From the NCBI RefSeq assembly GCF_001418655.1, contig NZ_LIQZ01000067.1:23958-87957 (forward strand): a stretch of DNA of 64,000 nucleotides. Direction: 5' to 3'. The notes under the pieces are model-generated. The model saw only the letters and a program-made list of their open reading frames with translations, was not told where the DNA came from and made no database searches. Shown here piece by piece: positions 16,596 through 25,424 of this stretch. Every line of letters starts with the position of its first letter. Position 1 is the first letter of the stretch. A program made the translations under genes and the position numbers. The stretch is from Streptomyces phaeochromogenes (GTDB lineage Bacteria; Actinomycetota; Actinomycetes; Streptomycetales; Streptomycetaceae).

Positions 16596-18825
16596 TCCGT
16601 GCGGACTCCTTCATTGGAATTGATTCGACTCCCGCGGTGGCGTGGCTGCTTGCGGGGCCGTTCTCACTGATTCCGAAACGTTGGTGGAACCTACGAAGCG
16701 GCCCCGGCGCATACCAGGCCGAGCGGCCGAGCAGTCGCATGGCGGCAGGCAGCAGCACTCCGCGTACGGCGATGGCGTCGATGAGGATGGCCAGACCGCT
16801 GCCGAGGCCGAACATCTGCATGAAGCTGACCTTCGCCGTGGCGAAAGCGAAGAAGCCGACCGCGAGGAGACAGGCCGCGGCGCTGACGATCTTCCCGGTG
16901 TGGCCGAGGCCGTGGACGACGGCGTCCTTGGTGCTCTCGCCCTCGTCGTGGAGCTCCTTGATCCTGCTGGTGACGAACACCTCGTAGTCCATGGACAGAC
17001 CGAAGGCGATGCAGAAGAGCAGCACCGTCATGGACGTGTCCATCGGCTGGGCAGTGAATCCCAGCACGGAGCTGAGATGGCCGTCCTGGAAGATCCAGGT
17101 CATCGCGCCGATCGCCGCGGCCAGGCTGATGATGTTCAGGGCCAGCGCACGGACCGGCTGGACGATGCTTCCGGTGAAGAGGAAGAGCAGGATGAAGGTG
17201 GTGACGGCGACCAGGCCTCCGGCCAGGGGGAGCCGGCTCGCGATCGAGTCCTTGGTGTCGAGCAGCTCAGCGTCTCCGCCTCCGACCAGGACCTCCTTGG
17301 CGCCGGCGGGCGCCGCGACGTCCCGGACCGTCCGGACGAGAGACTGCGCGTCGTCCGACTTGGGCGGAGGGGTACCGATGACGGTGACCCGCTGCGCGTC
17401 GGGGCGCTCCAGGGCTTCGTTCGCCGGGCCGGGGGCCTGCGCCTTGCCCTGCGCGTAGGTGCCCGTCGCCGCCTCGACGCGAACGACCCCGTCGAGGAGC
17501 GACAGCTTCTCCGCGTACGCGTCGACAGCCTCGTAGTTCACGGACCCGTCGGCCACCACTTGGATGGCCGCCTCGTCATCGCCCGCGAAGTCCGCCTCAA
17601 GTGCCGTGGACACCTGCCGGCTCGCGGCGTCCTCGGGAAGGACCCGTTCGTCGGGGGTACCGAACGTGACGCCGAGGAGTGGAGCAGCGGCGAGCAGGAG
17701 CACCGCGAGCACCGGCACGCTGGTCAGCACCGGCCGGCGCATCACGGTCCCGGCCAGCCGGCCCCAGAACGGTGCGCGTCGGCGATGACGGTCGGCCTTG
17801 GGCCAGGGGAGCCTGCCGCTGTTGATGCGATGTCCCAGCAGCATGAGCAGGGCGGGCATCACGAAGAGGGTGCCGACGGCCGCGATGACGACCACGCCCA
17901 CACCGGCATAGGCGAACGAGCGGAGGAAGTACTGCGGGAAGACCAGGAGCGCGGTGAGCGCCACCGCGACCGTGCCGGCCGAGAACACGACCGTGCGTCC
18001 CGCGGTGTGCACCGTCGTTCGCACCGCGTCGGCAACGCTCGTCCCCAACGCGAGCTGCTCCCGGAAGCGGCTGATCATCAACAGTGCGTAGTCGATGCCG
18101 AGTCCGAGCCCGAGGGCGGTGGTCAGGTTGATCGAGAAGACCGACACGTCGGTGACGCTGCCGAGGAGGGCGAGTTCCGCGAAGGTCCCGGCGACCGCCA
18201 CCGTGCCGATGGCGAGCGGCAGCAGCGCCGCGACCACGCCACCGAACACGATGAGAAGGAGCAGCAGCGTCAGGGGGACCGCGATGATCTCCGCGAGGAG
18301 GAGGTCCTTCAGTACCTGCTCCGACAGTTCGGCGCCCACCGCCGTACCGCCGCCGGCCTTGACGGTGAGTCCCTCGTACCGGCCCGTGTAGGTGTCGATG
18401 ATGTCGTGCGCGTGCTCTTCCCGCGTCGACTCGTCGCCCTTCACATGGGCGAGGACCATGGCCGAACGGCCGTCACGGGCAAGGAGCGAGTCGCTCTGCG
18501 TGTCCCAGTAGGAGACGATGTTGCCGAGTTCGGGTTCCTTGCGCAGATCGGCCACCAGTTGTCGGCCGTCCTGCTCCACCGCCGGGTCGGTGACGCGCTG
18601 CGTGCCACTGCTGACCAGCAGCACCAGGTTCGCTTCCCCGCCGAACTTCTCGTCGATGACCCGACTGGCCTGTGTGGACTGCGAGTCCGGGTCGTCGAAG
18701 CCGCCGCCCACGAGCTTCCCGAAGGCGCCCACACCCACGACGCTCATCGCAGCCACGAGGACGGAGGCCACCACAAGCACAGCTCTGGGCCACCGAACCG
18801 TCAATTCCGCAACGCGGTCAAACAT
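16588..18825 (-). CDS. MMPL/RND-family membrane transporter
   Basis: 745 residues from ATG 18825 (MFDRVAELTVRWPRAV), chosen because AAGGA lies 6 bases upstream; an in-frame ATG at 18831 would sit on top of that site. The layout is the double RND repeat: TM1 (AVLVVASVLVAAMSVVGVGAF), a periplasmic-type loop with GGGFDDPDSQSTQ, five TMs including FSINLTTALGLGLGIDYALL, then a second half with TM7, a loop and TMs including MTVLLFCIAFGLSMDYEVF. The GxxxDY motifs typical of proton-coupled MMPL proteins occur in both halves. It probably exports a lipid-like or hydrophobic compound. It forms an operon with the overlapping lipoprotein and is divergent from an AraC regulator (160 bp apart) that may control it. 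Confidence 0.92.
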   Translation of the reverse strand: MFDRVAELTVRWPRAVLVVASVLVAAMSVVGVGAFGKLVGGGFDDPDSQSTQASRVIDEKFGGEANLVLLVSSGTQRVTDPAVEQDGRQLVADLRKEPELGNIVSYWDTQSDSLLARDGRSAMVLAHVKGDESTREEHAHDIIDTYTGRYEGLTVKAGGGTAVGAELSEQVLKDLLLAEIIAVPLTLLLLLIVFGGVVAALLPLAIGTVAVAGTFAELALLGSVTDVSVFSINLTTALGLGLGIDYALLMISRFREQLALGTSVADAVRTTVHTAGRTVVFSAGTVAVALTALLVFPQYFLRSFAYAGVGVVVIAAVGTLFVMPALLMLLGHRINSGRLPWPKADRHRRRAPFWGRLAGTVMRRPVLTSVPVLAVLLLAAAPLLGVTFGTPDERVLPEDAASRQVSTALEADFAGDDEAAIQVVADGSVNYEAVDAYAEKLSLLDGVVRVEAATGTYAQGKAQAPGPANEALERPDAQRVTVIGTPPPKSDDAQSLVRTVRDVAAPAGAKEVLVGGGDAELLDTKDSIASRLPLAGGLVAVTTFILLFLFTGSIVQPVRALALNIISLAAAIGAMTWIFQDGHLSSVLGFTAQPMDTSMTVLLFCIAFGLSMDYEVFVTSRIKELHDEGESTKDAVVHGLGHTGKIVSAAACLLAVGFFAFATAKVSFMQMFGLGSGLAILIDAIAVRGVLLPAAMRLLGRSAWYAPGPLRRFHQRFGISENGPASSHATAGVESIPMKESARNA

Positions 18826-18985
18826 GTCCATCCTTTGATCGAGGGGATCTCGCGGAGGCGGATCCCGGTACGACGCCGTTCGGCTGCGCGCAGACAAGAC
18901 GCGGGACCGGCCCGGGAGTTCGATCCCGGCGACGTGAGCTGGCTCACAGCTGCGGGGTGGTCCGCGGCCGGCCTTACGATGAGGC

Positions 18986-19912
18986 GTGTCTTCCCGGAGC
19001 CAGGACCTCACGGTCTCCTCGGCGAGCGCCTGGGACGAGGTCTTCACCGGCCTCCACGGCGCGAGCCGCATCAAGGTGCCGGATCGCCGCGCTCCGTGGG
19101 CCGGTCGCCTGGAGTGGCAGCGGTCGAAGGTCTACGGCCTCGCCCTGTGCGCCGGCGGTGAGGAAGTGATCGACAGGGACACCCGGCACATCCGGTCCGA
19201 CCCCCGGGGCACGTACGAACTCCTCGTACCGCTCGCCGGGACGGCCTGGGTGGAACAGGGGTCGTCGTCCGGTGAGATCGGGCCCGGCACCATGGTGCTG
19301 TGCGACATCGACCGCCCGCTGACGTTCGCGCACGGTGACGATCTCGTGGGGCTCTCCTTCCTCATGCCCGGCCAGAACGTCGTCGGACGCAGCCCGGTCG
19401 CGGCCGAGGGGCCGCACATACTCAGCGGCGCCGGCGGACTGGGCCGAGTCGTGCGGCAGTTGACGACCACACTGCACGAGGAGCGTGAGCAACTCTCCGA
19501 GTCGACCTTCGACATCGCGTGCGACCGGCTGCTGGACCTGGTGTGTCTGGCAGCGGAGGGCGGCAACGATTCGGCGCCCACCGGGCAGCGAGCGACGGTC
19601 GAGGCCGCGATCCGGAGTTACATCCGCGAGCATGCCTGCGACAGGGACCTGGACGTCGTCGGCGTCGCGCGGGCGCTCGGCTGGTCCGCGCGCTATGTCC
19701 AGCAGGTGCTGCAGGCGGCCAACACCACCTCGCGCGACCTCATCCGCCGCGAACGGCTGAACGTCGCCCGAGCCCGTCTGGCCGGCGCGAGTTGGGCCAC
19801 GTACTCGATCGCGGAGATCGCCCATTCCTGCGGCTTCGGCAGCCATGCCTCGTTCGCCACCGCGTTCCGGTCGGAGTTCGGGATGACGCCCCGCGAGGCC
19901 AGACGCGGCTAG
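18986..19912 (+). CDS. AraC-family regulator
   Basis: 308 residues from GTG 18986; there is no clear ribosome-binding site, and TACGAT lies 5 bases upstream, so the transcript may be leaderless. The N-terminal part is a cupin-like AraC ligand domain of the AraC_binding_2 kind (YELLVPLAGTAWVEQG, GPGTMVLCDIDRPLTFAHG). The C-terminal 100 residues hold two HTH motifs: DLDVVGVARALGWSARYVQQ and YSIAEIAHSCGFGSHASFAT, followed by FRSEFGMTPREAR. Divergent from the MMPL operon and convergent with the phosphotriesterase gene, sharing a CTAG stop-codon overlap. It is the natural candidate regulator of the MMPL transporter. Confidence 0.87.
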   Translation: MSSRSQDLTVSSASAWDEVFTGLHGASRIKVPDRRAPWAGRLEWQRSKVYGLALCAGGEEVIDRDTRHIRSDPRGTYELLVPLAGTAWVEQGSSSGEIGPGTMVLCDIDRPLTFAHGDDLVGLSFLMPGQNVVGRSPVAAEGPHILSGAGGLGRVVRQLTTTLHEEREQLSESTFDIACDRLLDLVCLAAEGGNDSAPTGQRATVEAAIRSYIREHACDRDLDVVGVARALGWSARYVQQVLQAANTTSRDLIRRERLNVARARLAGASWATYSIAEIAHSCGFGSHASFATAFRSEFGMTPREARRG

Positions 19913-20886
19913 CCGTTGGACGGGCTGAAGTACCGGCGGGGATTGTCGACCAGCATGGTGGTGAGCTGCGCCTCGGTGACGCCGGCGCGACGCAGCGCCG
20001 GAAGCACCTCGTCGTGCAGGTGCGTGTAGTGCCAGTTCGGCGCGATCTGCTCCCGTACGCCGGGCGGGAACCAGTCGATGTGGCACGACGCGTCGTGCGA
20101 CAGGACCATCCGCTCGGCGAACCCTTCGTGCGCGAGCGTCGCGACGGTCGCCACTCGCTGGTCGCCGGGCAGCAGGATGTCGAGGCCGAAGCGGTCCATG
20201 CCGACGTACGAGCCGTTGTCGATGAGCTGGTGCAGATAGTCCAGGTCGGCGGTGTCGCCGCTGTGGCCGATGACGACCGCCCCGAGGCCCACGCCTTCGC
20301 TCCGCAGGACCTCCTGTGCGACGAGGCCCGTACGAGCACCCGCGCTGGTGTGCACCGTGATCGGGGCCCCGGTCCGCAGATGGGCCTGCGCGACCGCTCG
20401 CATCACCCGCTCGACTCCCGGGGTGAGTTGGTCCTCGATCGCGCACTTCAGGAACGCGGCCCTGATGCCCGTGTCCGCGATGCCCGTGGTGAGTTCACGG
20501 ACGAACAGGTCGGTCATGCGCTCGGGCCCGCCGAGCATCGTGCCCGGCCCGTGGTACCGGAAGAAGTCGGGGACGTCGGCCAGCGTGTAAAGGCCGGTCG
20601 CCGCCACGATGTTGAGGTCGACCTGCTCGTTCACCAGGGCGACTCGTGAGACATCGCGTCCGAGCCCGATGACGGTGGGGTCGACGATGGTGGTGACGCC
20701 CGTCGCGGCAAGCGCCTTGAGCCGGGTCACCGCGTCGCTGATGTGTTCCTGCTCGTCCCAGGTCTCCGGAAGGGCCTGCCGGAGTTCCTCGCTGAGAACG
20801 AAGACGTGCTCGTGCATCAGTACGGCGCCGAGGTCACTGGCCGCCACGGGGCCGCGGACAGTCTGTACCTGCGGGGTCGAGGTCAT
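19909..20886 (-). CDS. Phosphotriesterase-family amidohydrolase
   Basis: 325 residues from ATG 20886 (AAGGA 9 bases upstream). The binuclear metal set of the phosphotriesterase/lactonase family is complete: HxH in VLMHEHVFVL, the lysine to be carbamylated in AAFLKCAIED, His in ITVHTSAGA, His in VVIGHSGDTAD and the Asp in LSHDASCHIDW. The C-terminal IDNPRRYFSP-like motif (VDNPRRYFSP) is also typical. Family members are lactonases or esterases more often than true phosphotriesterases, so a lactonase is the safer guess. Convergent with the AraC gene; both TAG stops share the palindrome CTAG. A GC hairpin (20913-20931) lies in its leader. Confidence 0.88.
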   Translation of the reverse strand: MTSTPQVQTVRGPVAASDLGAVLMHEHVFVLSEELRQALPETWDEQEHISDAVTRLKALAATGVTTIVDPTVIGLGRDVSRVALVNEQVDLNIVAATGLYTLADVPDFFRYHGPGTMLGGPERMTDLFVRELTTGIADTGIRAAFLKCAIEDQLTPGVERVMRAVAQAHLRTGAPITVHTSAGARTGLVAQEVLRSEGVGLGAVVIGHSGDTADLDYLHQLIDNGSYVGMDRFGLDILLPGDQRVATVATLAHEGFAERMVLSHDASCHIDWFPPGVREQIAPNWHYTHLHDEVLPALRRAGVTEAQLTTMLVDNPRRYFSPSNG

Positions 20887-21192
20887 GCGGATCCTTCGAT
20901 GCTCGCCCGGGACCGCCCGTCGAGCGGGCGGCCGGGGTGTGGTGGGAGAGGACTGCTGGCGGAACCGTCGCTCCGAGGACAGTCCCGGGTTCGGCCTGGT
21001 GACGACTCTCGCAGGGCCGTGGGACGCCGTCTTTCGCGTCGGCGCGCAGTCCTTTCGCACAGGCGTGATGCCCGGCGGGGCCGCCGAGACGCACAGGCGT
21101 GATGCGCGGCCGGCGCCGCCGAGCCGGACATCACGTCGACCGGGCCACAAGCATGAACTCCAGGACCTGCTCCGCGAGTTGACCTGAAAGGA
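20887..21192. other. 306-bp non-coding gap with leader hairpin and tandem duplication
   Basis: No credible gene in either direction. It holds a hairpin (CCGCCCG 20913-20919 with CGGGCGG 20925-20931) in the phosphotriesterase leader, and a 34-bp head-to-tail duplication at 21058-21125. Because both flanking genes are on the minus strand, this stretch contains the end of one transcription unit and the promoter of the next. Confidence 0.6.
21058..21125. repeat. 34-bp tandem duplication
   Basis: Two adjacent copies, 21058-21091 and 21092-21125, both begin CACAGGCGTGATGC and end GCCGCCGAG plus three or four bases; the interior differs by a few substitutions. It lies about 70 bp past the stop of the DUF2201 gene. 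Confidence 0.6.
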
Positions 21193-22467
21193 TCACCTAC
21201 CGGCGGGAGTAGAGCCGATCTCCACCACGCGAGCCCACGCGGGCGGCGTGTCGGGGACGTACTCGGGATCGTCCTCGTCCCACGACCCGGAGGCGTACGG
21301 CTCGGAGTCGTACGACCGTGGGAACAGACCGACCACCGTCCGGCAGGACGGCTGCGCGCTCGGCCAGGGTGTCTGACCGTCGGTCAGGACCACGATGACG
21401 TCGGGCCGCGGCCGGGTACGGAGCGCCTTGGCGAAGCCCGTGCGCAGGTCCGTGCCCCCGCCGCCCAGCAGCGGAATCCCCTCGGCACGGCACAACGGAT
21501 GCACGACCTCGGCGGACGCGTCGCACGGCAGCACGGAGACCAGGTCCCGCCGGCCGCCCACGGCACGGGAGATCGCGGCAACCTCTCTGAGAGCGCTGCC
21601 CAGTTCGGCGTCGCTGACCGAGCCTGAGGTGTCGATGATCACGGAGACCCGGGGCGGCCTGCGCCGAAGACTGGGGAGCACCACGCCCGGCAACCCGGCC
21701 GACCGGCGTGAGGGACGGCCGTAGCTGTAGTCCTGGCCCGCGCCGGAGCCCGAGGTCGCCGAACGGATCGCCGCGCCCAGCAACTCCCGCCACGCCTGGG
21801 GCGGTTGGAACGCCTCCTCGGCCCAGCGCTGCCACGCCTTGGGGGCGTTCCCCGGACGGCCCTTGATGCCCTGCGCGACCCGGAACCGAACCGCGTCGCG
21901 TTGCTGCGCGCTGAGGCCGTTCGCGCCGTTCGGCCCCAGCTCCCACTCCCTGTCCAGACCGTCCGCCCCGCTGCCGCAGTCCAGCCAGGCGTGGTCCTGT
22001 GTGCGCGGCCCGAGCCGGAACTGCCGCAGGTAGTCCTCCATGAGCTGGCCCTCGGGCAGCCCCAGGGTGCCCGGCTCGACGACGTGCTGGGGCCAGGCCA
22101 ACCCATCGCCGTACACGTCGTCGTTGATCTCGCAGTCCGCGGCGATGTTCATCCGCAGCCGTTCCCCGGGGCCGGTCAGTCCCCGTTCCTTCGCGACCCT
22201 GTCACTGCGCCCGTGGTGGTCGCGCAGCAGGTGCGACACCTCGTGCACCCACACACCGGCCAGTTCCTCCACCGGCGTGCGATCCACGAACGCCGGTGAG
22301 ACGTAGCACCGCCAGTGCCGGTCGACGCCCATCGTCGGTACTGAACGCGACTCCACGGTGTGCAGGGCGAACAGTGCCGTCGCCAGGTAGGGCCGGGCCC
22401 GCGCCGCCTGCAGCCGGGCGGCGAAGAGCTTGTCGAGGTCCAGCGCCCTCGGCGGCTCCGCGATCAC
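21193..22467 (-). CDS. DUF2201 / vWA-like metallopeptidase-domain protein
   Basis: 424 residues from GTG 22467, which overlaps the MoxR stop as GTGA. The N-terminal half is the DUF2201 metallopeptidase-like domain: LATALFALHTVES, then WVHEVSHLLRDHHGRSDR with an HExxH-type zinc motif, and MNIAADCEINDD. The C-terminal half is a vWA-like domain: PPRVSVIIDTSGSVSDAEL (MIDAS-like DTSGS), GGGGTDLRTGFAKAL and PDVIVVLTDGQTPWP. Intracellular; no signal peptide. In bacteria such proteins are almost always encoded next to a MoxR-type ATPase, as here, and are thought to act as a metal-dependent adaptor or peptidase arm of the ATPase. The substrate is unknown. Confidence 0.9.
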   Translation of the reverse strand: MIAEPPRALDLDKLFAARLQAARARPYLATALFALHTVESRSVPTMGVDRHWRCYVSPAFVDRTPVEELAGVWVHEVSHLLRDHHGRSDRVAKERGLTGPGERLRMNIAADCEINDDVYGDGLAWPQHVVEPGTLGLPEGQLMEDYLRQFRLGPRTQDHAWLDCGSGADGLDREWELGPNGANGLSAQQRDAVRFRVAQGIKGRPGNAPKAWQRWAEEAFQPPQAWRELLGAAIRSATSGSGAGQDYSYGRPSRRSAGLPGVVLPSLRRRPPRVSVIIDTSGSVSDAELGSALREVAAISRAVGGRRDLVSVLPCDASAEVVHPLCRAEGIPLLGGGGTDLRTGFAKALRTRPRPDVIVVLTDGQTPWPSAQPSCRTVVGLFPRSYDSEPYASGSWDEDDPEYVPDTPPAWARVVEIGSTPAGR

Positions 22468-23726
22468 CGGCTCGCCCTGGTGGCGACCGCGGCCCGGGCC
22501 GCCGCCAGGTCTGCCCGCCGGGAGATGGACACCGCTCCGGCAAGTCGTTCGATCGATGCCGGAACGTCCCAGTCCTGCTGACGCAGCGAGGCGAGTGTGG
22601 TCGCCGGGACGACCACCAGGTCCGGGGCTCCGGTGTCCAGCGCCCGCACCAGAAGCGCCCACGCGGCGTCCCAGCGCGCCTTGTCCGGGCGCTTGCGAAC
22701 AGCGGCCACGACACCGTCGAGCACGGCCTGGCGCAGATCCCCTCGCTCGGGCAGGGCGGCGGACTCCGGGTCGGCGAGCAGCAGTTCGGGGTCCGGGAGG
22801 TCCATACGGTCCAGGCCGGCCAGCAGTTCCAGACCGGGGCCGTCGCCCACCGTTCCCCTGACGAGCAGGGACAGCACCTCCCTGGAGGAACCGGCCGCGG
22901 TCGCGAAGGCGATCAGGCACAGGGTCATCTCCCAGCTGCGGGGTGACGGCCAGGGTCCGCCCCGGCGCGTCTCGTTGCTGGGCAGCCGGTGTACGAGTCC
23001 GGGGCGGGCGGAGAGGAGTTCGCACACGGCACGACGGGCGAAGCTCACGGCCTCCGGCAGCCGCTCCGGATCCAGCCGCGGCAGGGTGGCCCGCGGCCAG
23101 GTCCCACCGAGGCCGCGAACCACCACGTCGTGGTCGTGGGTCCACTGGAGATGGACGAACCGGTTGGCCAGGGGCGGGCTCAGCTCCCAGCCGTCGGCCG
23201 CCGAGGACCGCGGATTGGCGGCGGCCACGATACGTACGCCGGGCGGCAACTGCAGGGCGCCGATGCGCCGTTCGAGTACGAGGCGAAGCAGCGCGGCCTG
23301 CACGGCAGGGGGCGCGGTGGACAGCTCGTCCAGGAACAGCAGCCCGCGGCCTGCCCGTACCAGTCGGACCGCCCAGTCCGGCGGGGCCATCGGGACGCCC
23401 TGTTCCGCGGGATCGTCGCCGATGACGGGCAGCCCGGAGAAGTCCGACGGCTCGTGCACGCTGGCGATGACGGTGGTCAGTGGAAGGTCCAGGGACGCGG
23501 CGAGTTGTGTCAGCGCCGCGGTCTTGCCGATACCCGGCTCGCCCCACAGGAGGACGGGCAGGTCCGCGGCGACGGCCAGTGTGAGGGCCTCCAGTTGGTT
23601 GTCGGGGCGCGGTTCCGTGGTGGTGTCGCGCAGGCGGGCCAACAGGTCGCCCGCGATGTCGAGTTGGGAGATGTGCGTCGGGTCGGAGGGTGCGCTGGGC
23701 GCGGCGAACGGGCTGTATGAGGGCAT
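22464..23726 (-). CDS. MoxR-type AAA+ ATPase
   Basis: 420 residues, ATG 23726. Walker A LLWGEPGIGKTAAL (about 60-73), Walker B GLLFLDELSTAPP (about 128-140), sensor-1 VRIVAAANP and an arginine-finger region in LSPPLANRFVHLQW are all present. The remaining 220 residues form a longer helical C-terminal part than in minimal MoxR proteins. MoxR ATPases work as hexameric chaperones that remodel or insert cofactors into partner proteins, usually with a vWA protein. The next gene, overlapping by 4 bases, encodes such a partner. Upstream lie a 488-residue protein of unknown function and a HEAT protein on the same strand, probably one operon. Confidence 0.92.
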   Translation of the reverse strand: MPSYSPFAAPSAPSDPTHISQLDIAGDLLARLRDTTTEPRPDNQLEALTLAVAADLPVLLWGEPGIGKTAALTQLAASLDLPLTTVIASVHEPSDFSGLPVIGDDPAEQGVPMAPPDWAVRLVRAGRGLLFLDELSTAPPAVQAALLRLVLERRIGALQLPPGVRIVAAANPRSSAADGWELSPPLANRFVHLQWTHDHDVVVRGLGGTWPRATLPRLDPERLPEAVSFARRAVCELLSARPGLVHRLPSNETRRGGPWPSPRSWEMTLCLIAFATAAGSSREVLSLLVRGTVGDGPGLELLAGLDRMDLPDPELLLADPESAALPERGDLRQAVLDGVVAAVRKRPDKARWDAAWALLVRALDTGAPDLVVVPATTLASLRQQDWDVPASIERLAGAVSISRRADLAAARAAVATRASR

Positions 23727-23776
23727 GTTTGATCACCTGAGGGTTCGTGGAGCGGCGAGTGAGGCAGGGCGAATGG

Positions 23777-23824
23777 AGGGAGGGGTGAGTAGAGGGGAGG
23801 GCTGAGTAAGCAGGGGTGAGTAGA
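23777..23824. repeat. Three degenerate 15-16-bp repeats in the leader of the MoxR gene
   Basis: On the plus strand AGGGGTGAGTAGA occurs at 23781-23793 and 23812-23824, with the variant GGGCTGAGTAAG between them (23799-23810), a period of about 15-16 bp. The array lies between the stop of the 488-residue protein and the start of the MoxR gene, so on the mRNA it is pyrimidine-rich (CTACTCACCCCT). Confidence 0.55.
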
Positions 23825-23847
23825 AAGCGGGGAGAGATGCCCCTGGA

Positions 23848-25314
23848 TCAGCGGCCGGTCGTGTGGCGTGGATGAGAGCGGTGGCCGGGAGGGCGAGGCA
23901 GGCTCGGGCGGACGCGGTCGGGTCCCGGGCCGGCGAGGTCCGCCCGGAAGAGCCCGTAGAGGATGCGCCGCCGCGCGGCCTTCTCCAGTTCGTCCCGCAG
24001 CGCGCCGCCGCGCAGCAGTGCGTCGGGACCCAGCAGGCCCTCGACGACGGCCAGCGCTCCGACGATGTCACCGTGGTGGAGGCGTTCCCGGACACCGGTG
24101 AGGCAGTCCGGATGACGGTGGGCCGTGTCGATGATCTGGAGGCAGGGGAGTGGTGTACCGGTCAGCTCGGCCAGGAGTTCCTCCCGGCGGATCTCGCCGG
24201 GGTCGTGGTCCAGCGGGGACAGGACGCCGTCGACCAGGCCGATCCGGTGCTGTTCTCCCCGGCACTCCACGAGGTGCGGTTGCCCTGGCAGGGCGGGCGC
24301 CCGCCCGGGGGTCCGGGAGGGACCTCTCGGGGAGTGGGAGTGGTCCGGTGCCAACGCCGAAGCGACCAGCGGGTGCAGTTGACCGATCTCGATCGAACCA
24401 CTGCGGATCAGTTCCAGGTCGGGCAGCGTCCAGGTCGCCGCGTCGGGCAGGACCGGCAGCGCGGCGGTGGCCCCTTTCGTGGGCGCCACGGCGAGGGCGA
24501 ACCCGGGCGACCCCGCGCCCTCACCGCCCGCGGCCAGGTCCAGCAGCAGCCGCTGCCCGGATCCCACCCGCACGGCGACGGTACCGGTGGACCGTCCCTC
24601 GGCGCGGAGCAGTATCCGGGCCTCTGCGGCCCACCGGTCGACGGCACAGCGCGGATCCCACGGCACCGGCTCCAGTACATGCGGGTTCACCAGGCGGAAT
24701 GCCTCGCAGGCATTCACCAGGGCAAGGACCTCGCCGACCGCCCGATCGGCTCCCGACCGGACCCGTAGCTCATCGCTCCTGCGCGCGTCCCACAGATGAC
24801 GGTGCAGATCGAGGCGGAACCGCCGGTTGGGGCGGGGATGCGGGTGACGGCGGGTGCCCGTGTCGGCATGGGACCCGTCCCACAGCGCGAGGCTGATGCG
24901 CTGACCGGCATCCGCCCAGGCGGGAGCCGTCCGGACCACCAGACACACCGTGCCGGGGCTGTCACGCGTGCCCGGGCCGTCACGCTCCTCCGCGTCGTAC
25001 CGCGTCAGAGCGATCGTCAGACCCGGGCGCAGCAACCCGTGGGGAGCGATCCTCGGCATGTGCCAGCGCAGCAGGTCGGGCGCCAAGTGGCGGAGATCCG
25101 CGCGGACTTGGGCGGCGAGGTCCCGGCCTCGGGTACGGGCCAGGGACCGGAGATCGAGATCGACATCCACACCGGCGGCGGCGCACGCCCCGGCCCAGTC
25201 CCCGGCACGGCGACGGGCGGACGCGGTCTCGATCATGGAGGGCGGCACGGCGAACTCCCGCACGCGCGGCCAGAAGGAAAGGCGGAGATCCTCGTACGCG
25301 GTGTCAGTGAGCAT
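23848..25314 (-). CDS. Conserved hypothetical protein of the MoxR operon
   Basis: 488 residues from ATG 25314; AAGG lies 9 bases upstream, and GTG 25320 is an alternative. I recognise no known domain. Visible features: a helical start (DTAYEDLRLSFWPRVREFA), a basic/Gly-rich middle with HPHPRPNRRFRLDLHRH, a segment with beta-like repeats (GTVAVRVGSGQRLLLDLAAG), a Pro-rich linker, and an Arg/Pro-rich C-terminal tail. No signal peptide or membrane segment. It lies 121 bp upstream of the MoxR gene on the same strand, with a repeat array in the gap. It is probably the third, system-specific component that the MoxR/DUF2201 pair acts on or with, but this is inferred only from position. Confidence 0.75.
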   Translation of the reverse strand: MLTDTAYEDLRLSFWPRVREFAVPPSMIETASARRRAGDWAGACAAAGVDVDLDLRSLARTRGRDLAAQVRADLRHLAPDLLRWHMPRIAPHGLLRPGLTIALTRYDAEERDGPGTRDSPGTVCLVVRTAPAWADAGQRISLALWDGSHADTGTRRHPHPRPNRRFRLDLHRHLWDARRSDELRVRSGADRAVGEVLALVNACEAFRLVNPHVLEPVPWDPRCAVDRWAAEARILLRAEGRSTGTVAVRVGSGQRLLLDLAAGGEGAGSPGFALAVAPTKGATAALPVLPDAATWTLPDLELIRSGSIEIGQLHPLVASALAPDHSHSPRGPSRTPGRAPALPGQPHLVECRGEQHRIGLVDGVLSPLDHDPGEIRREELLAELTGTPLPCLQIIDTAHRHPDCLTGVRERLHHGDIVGALAVVEGLLGPDALLRGGALRDELEKAARRRILYGLFRADLAGPGPDRVRPSLPRPPGHRSHPRHTTGR

Positions 25315-25424
25315 CAGCACTCACCTTGCGCGGACGGGACCCCCATTCTGTCAACAGAGTGAGTCGTCATCGCGAGCGACAGTAGCGCCCCCGCGCCGAC
25401 CTGTCAGGTGGTTTTCCGCGGCGG

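Noticed and set aside
21193..23736. 847-codon frame that would fuse MoxR and DUF2201 regions
   Set aside because: In its first half the frame reads through the MoxR gene out of frame. The real genes are two, overlapping as GTGA at 22464-22467.
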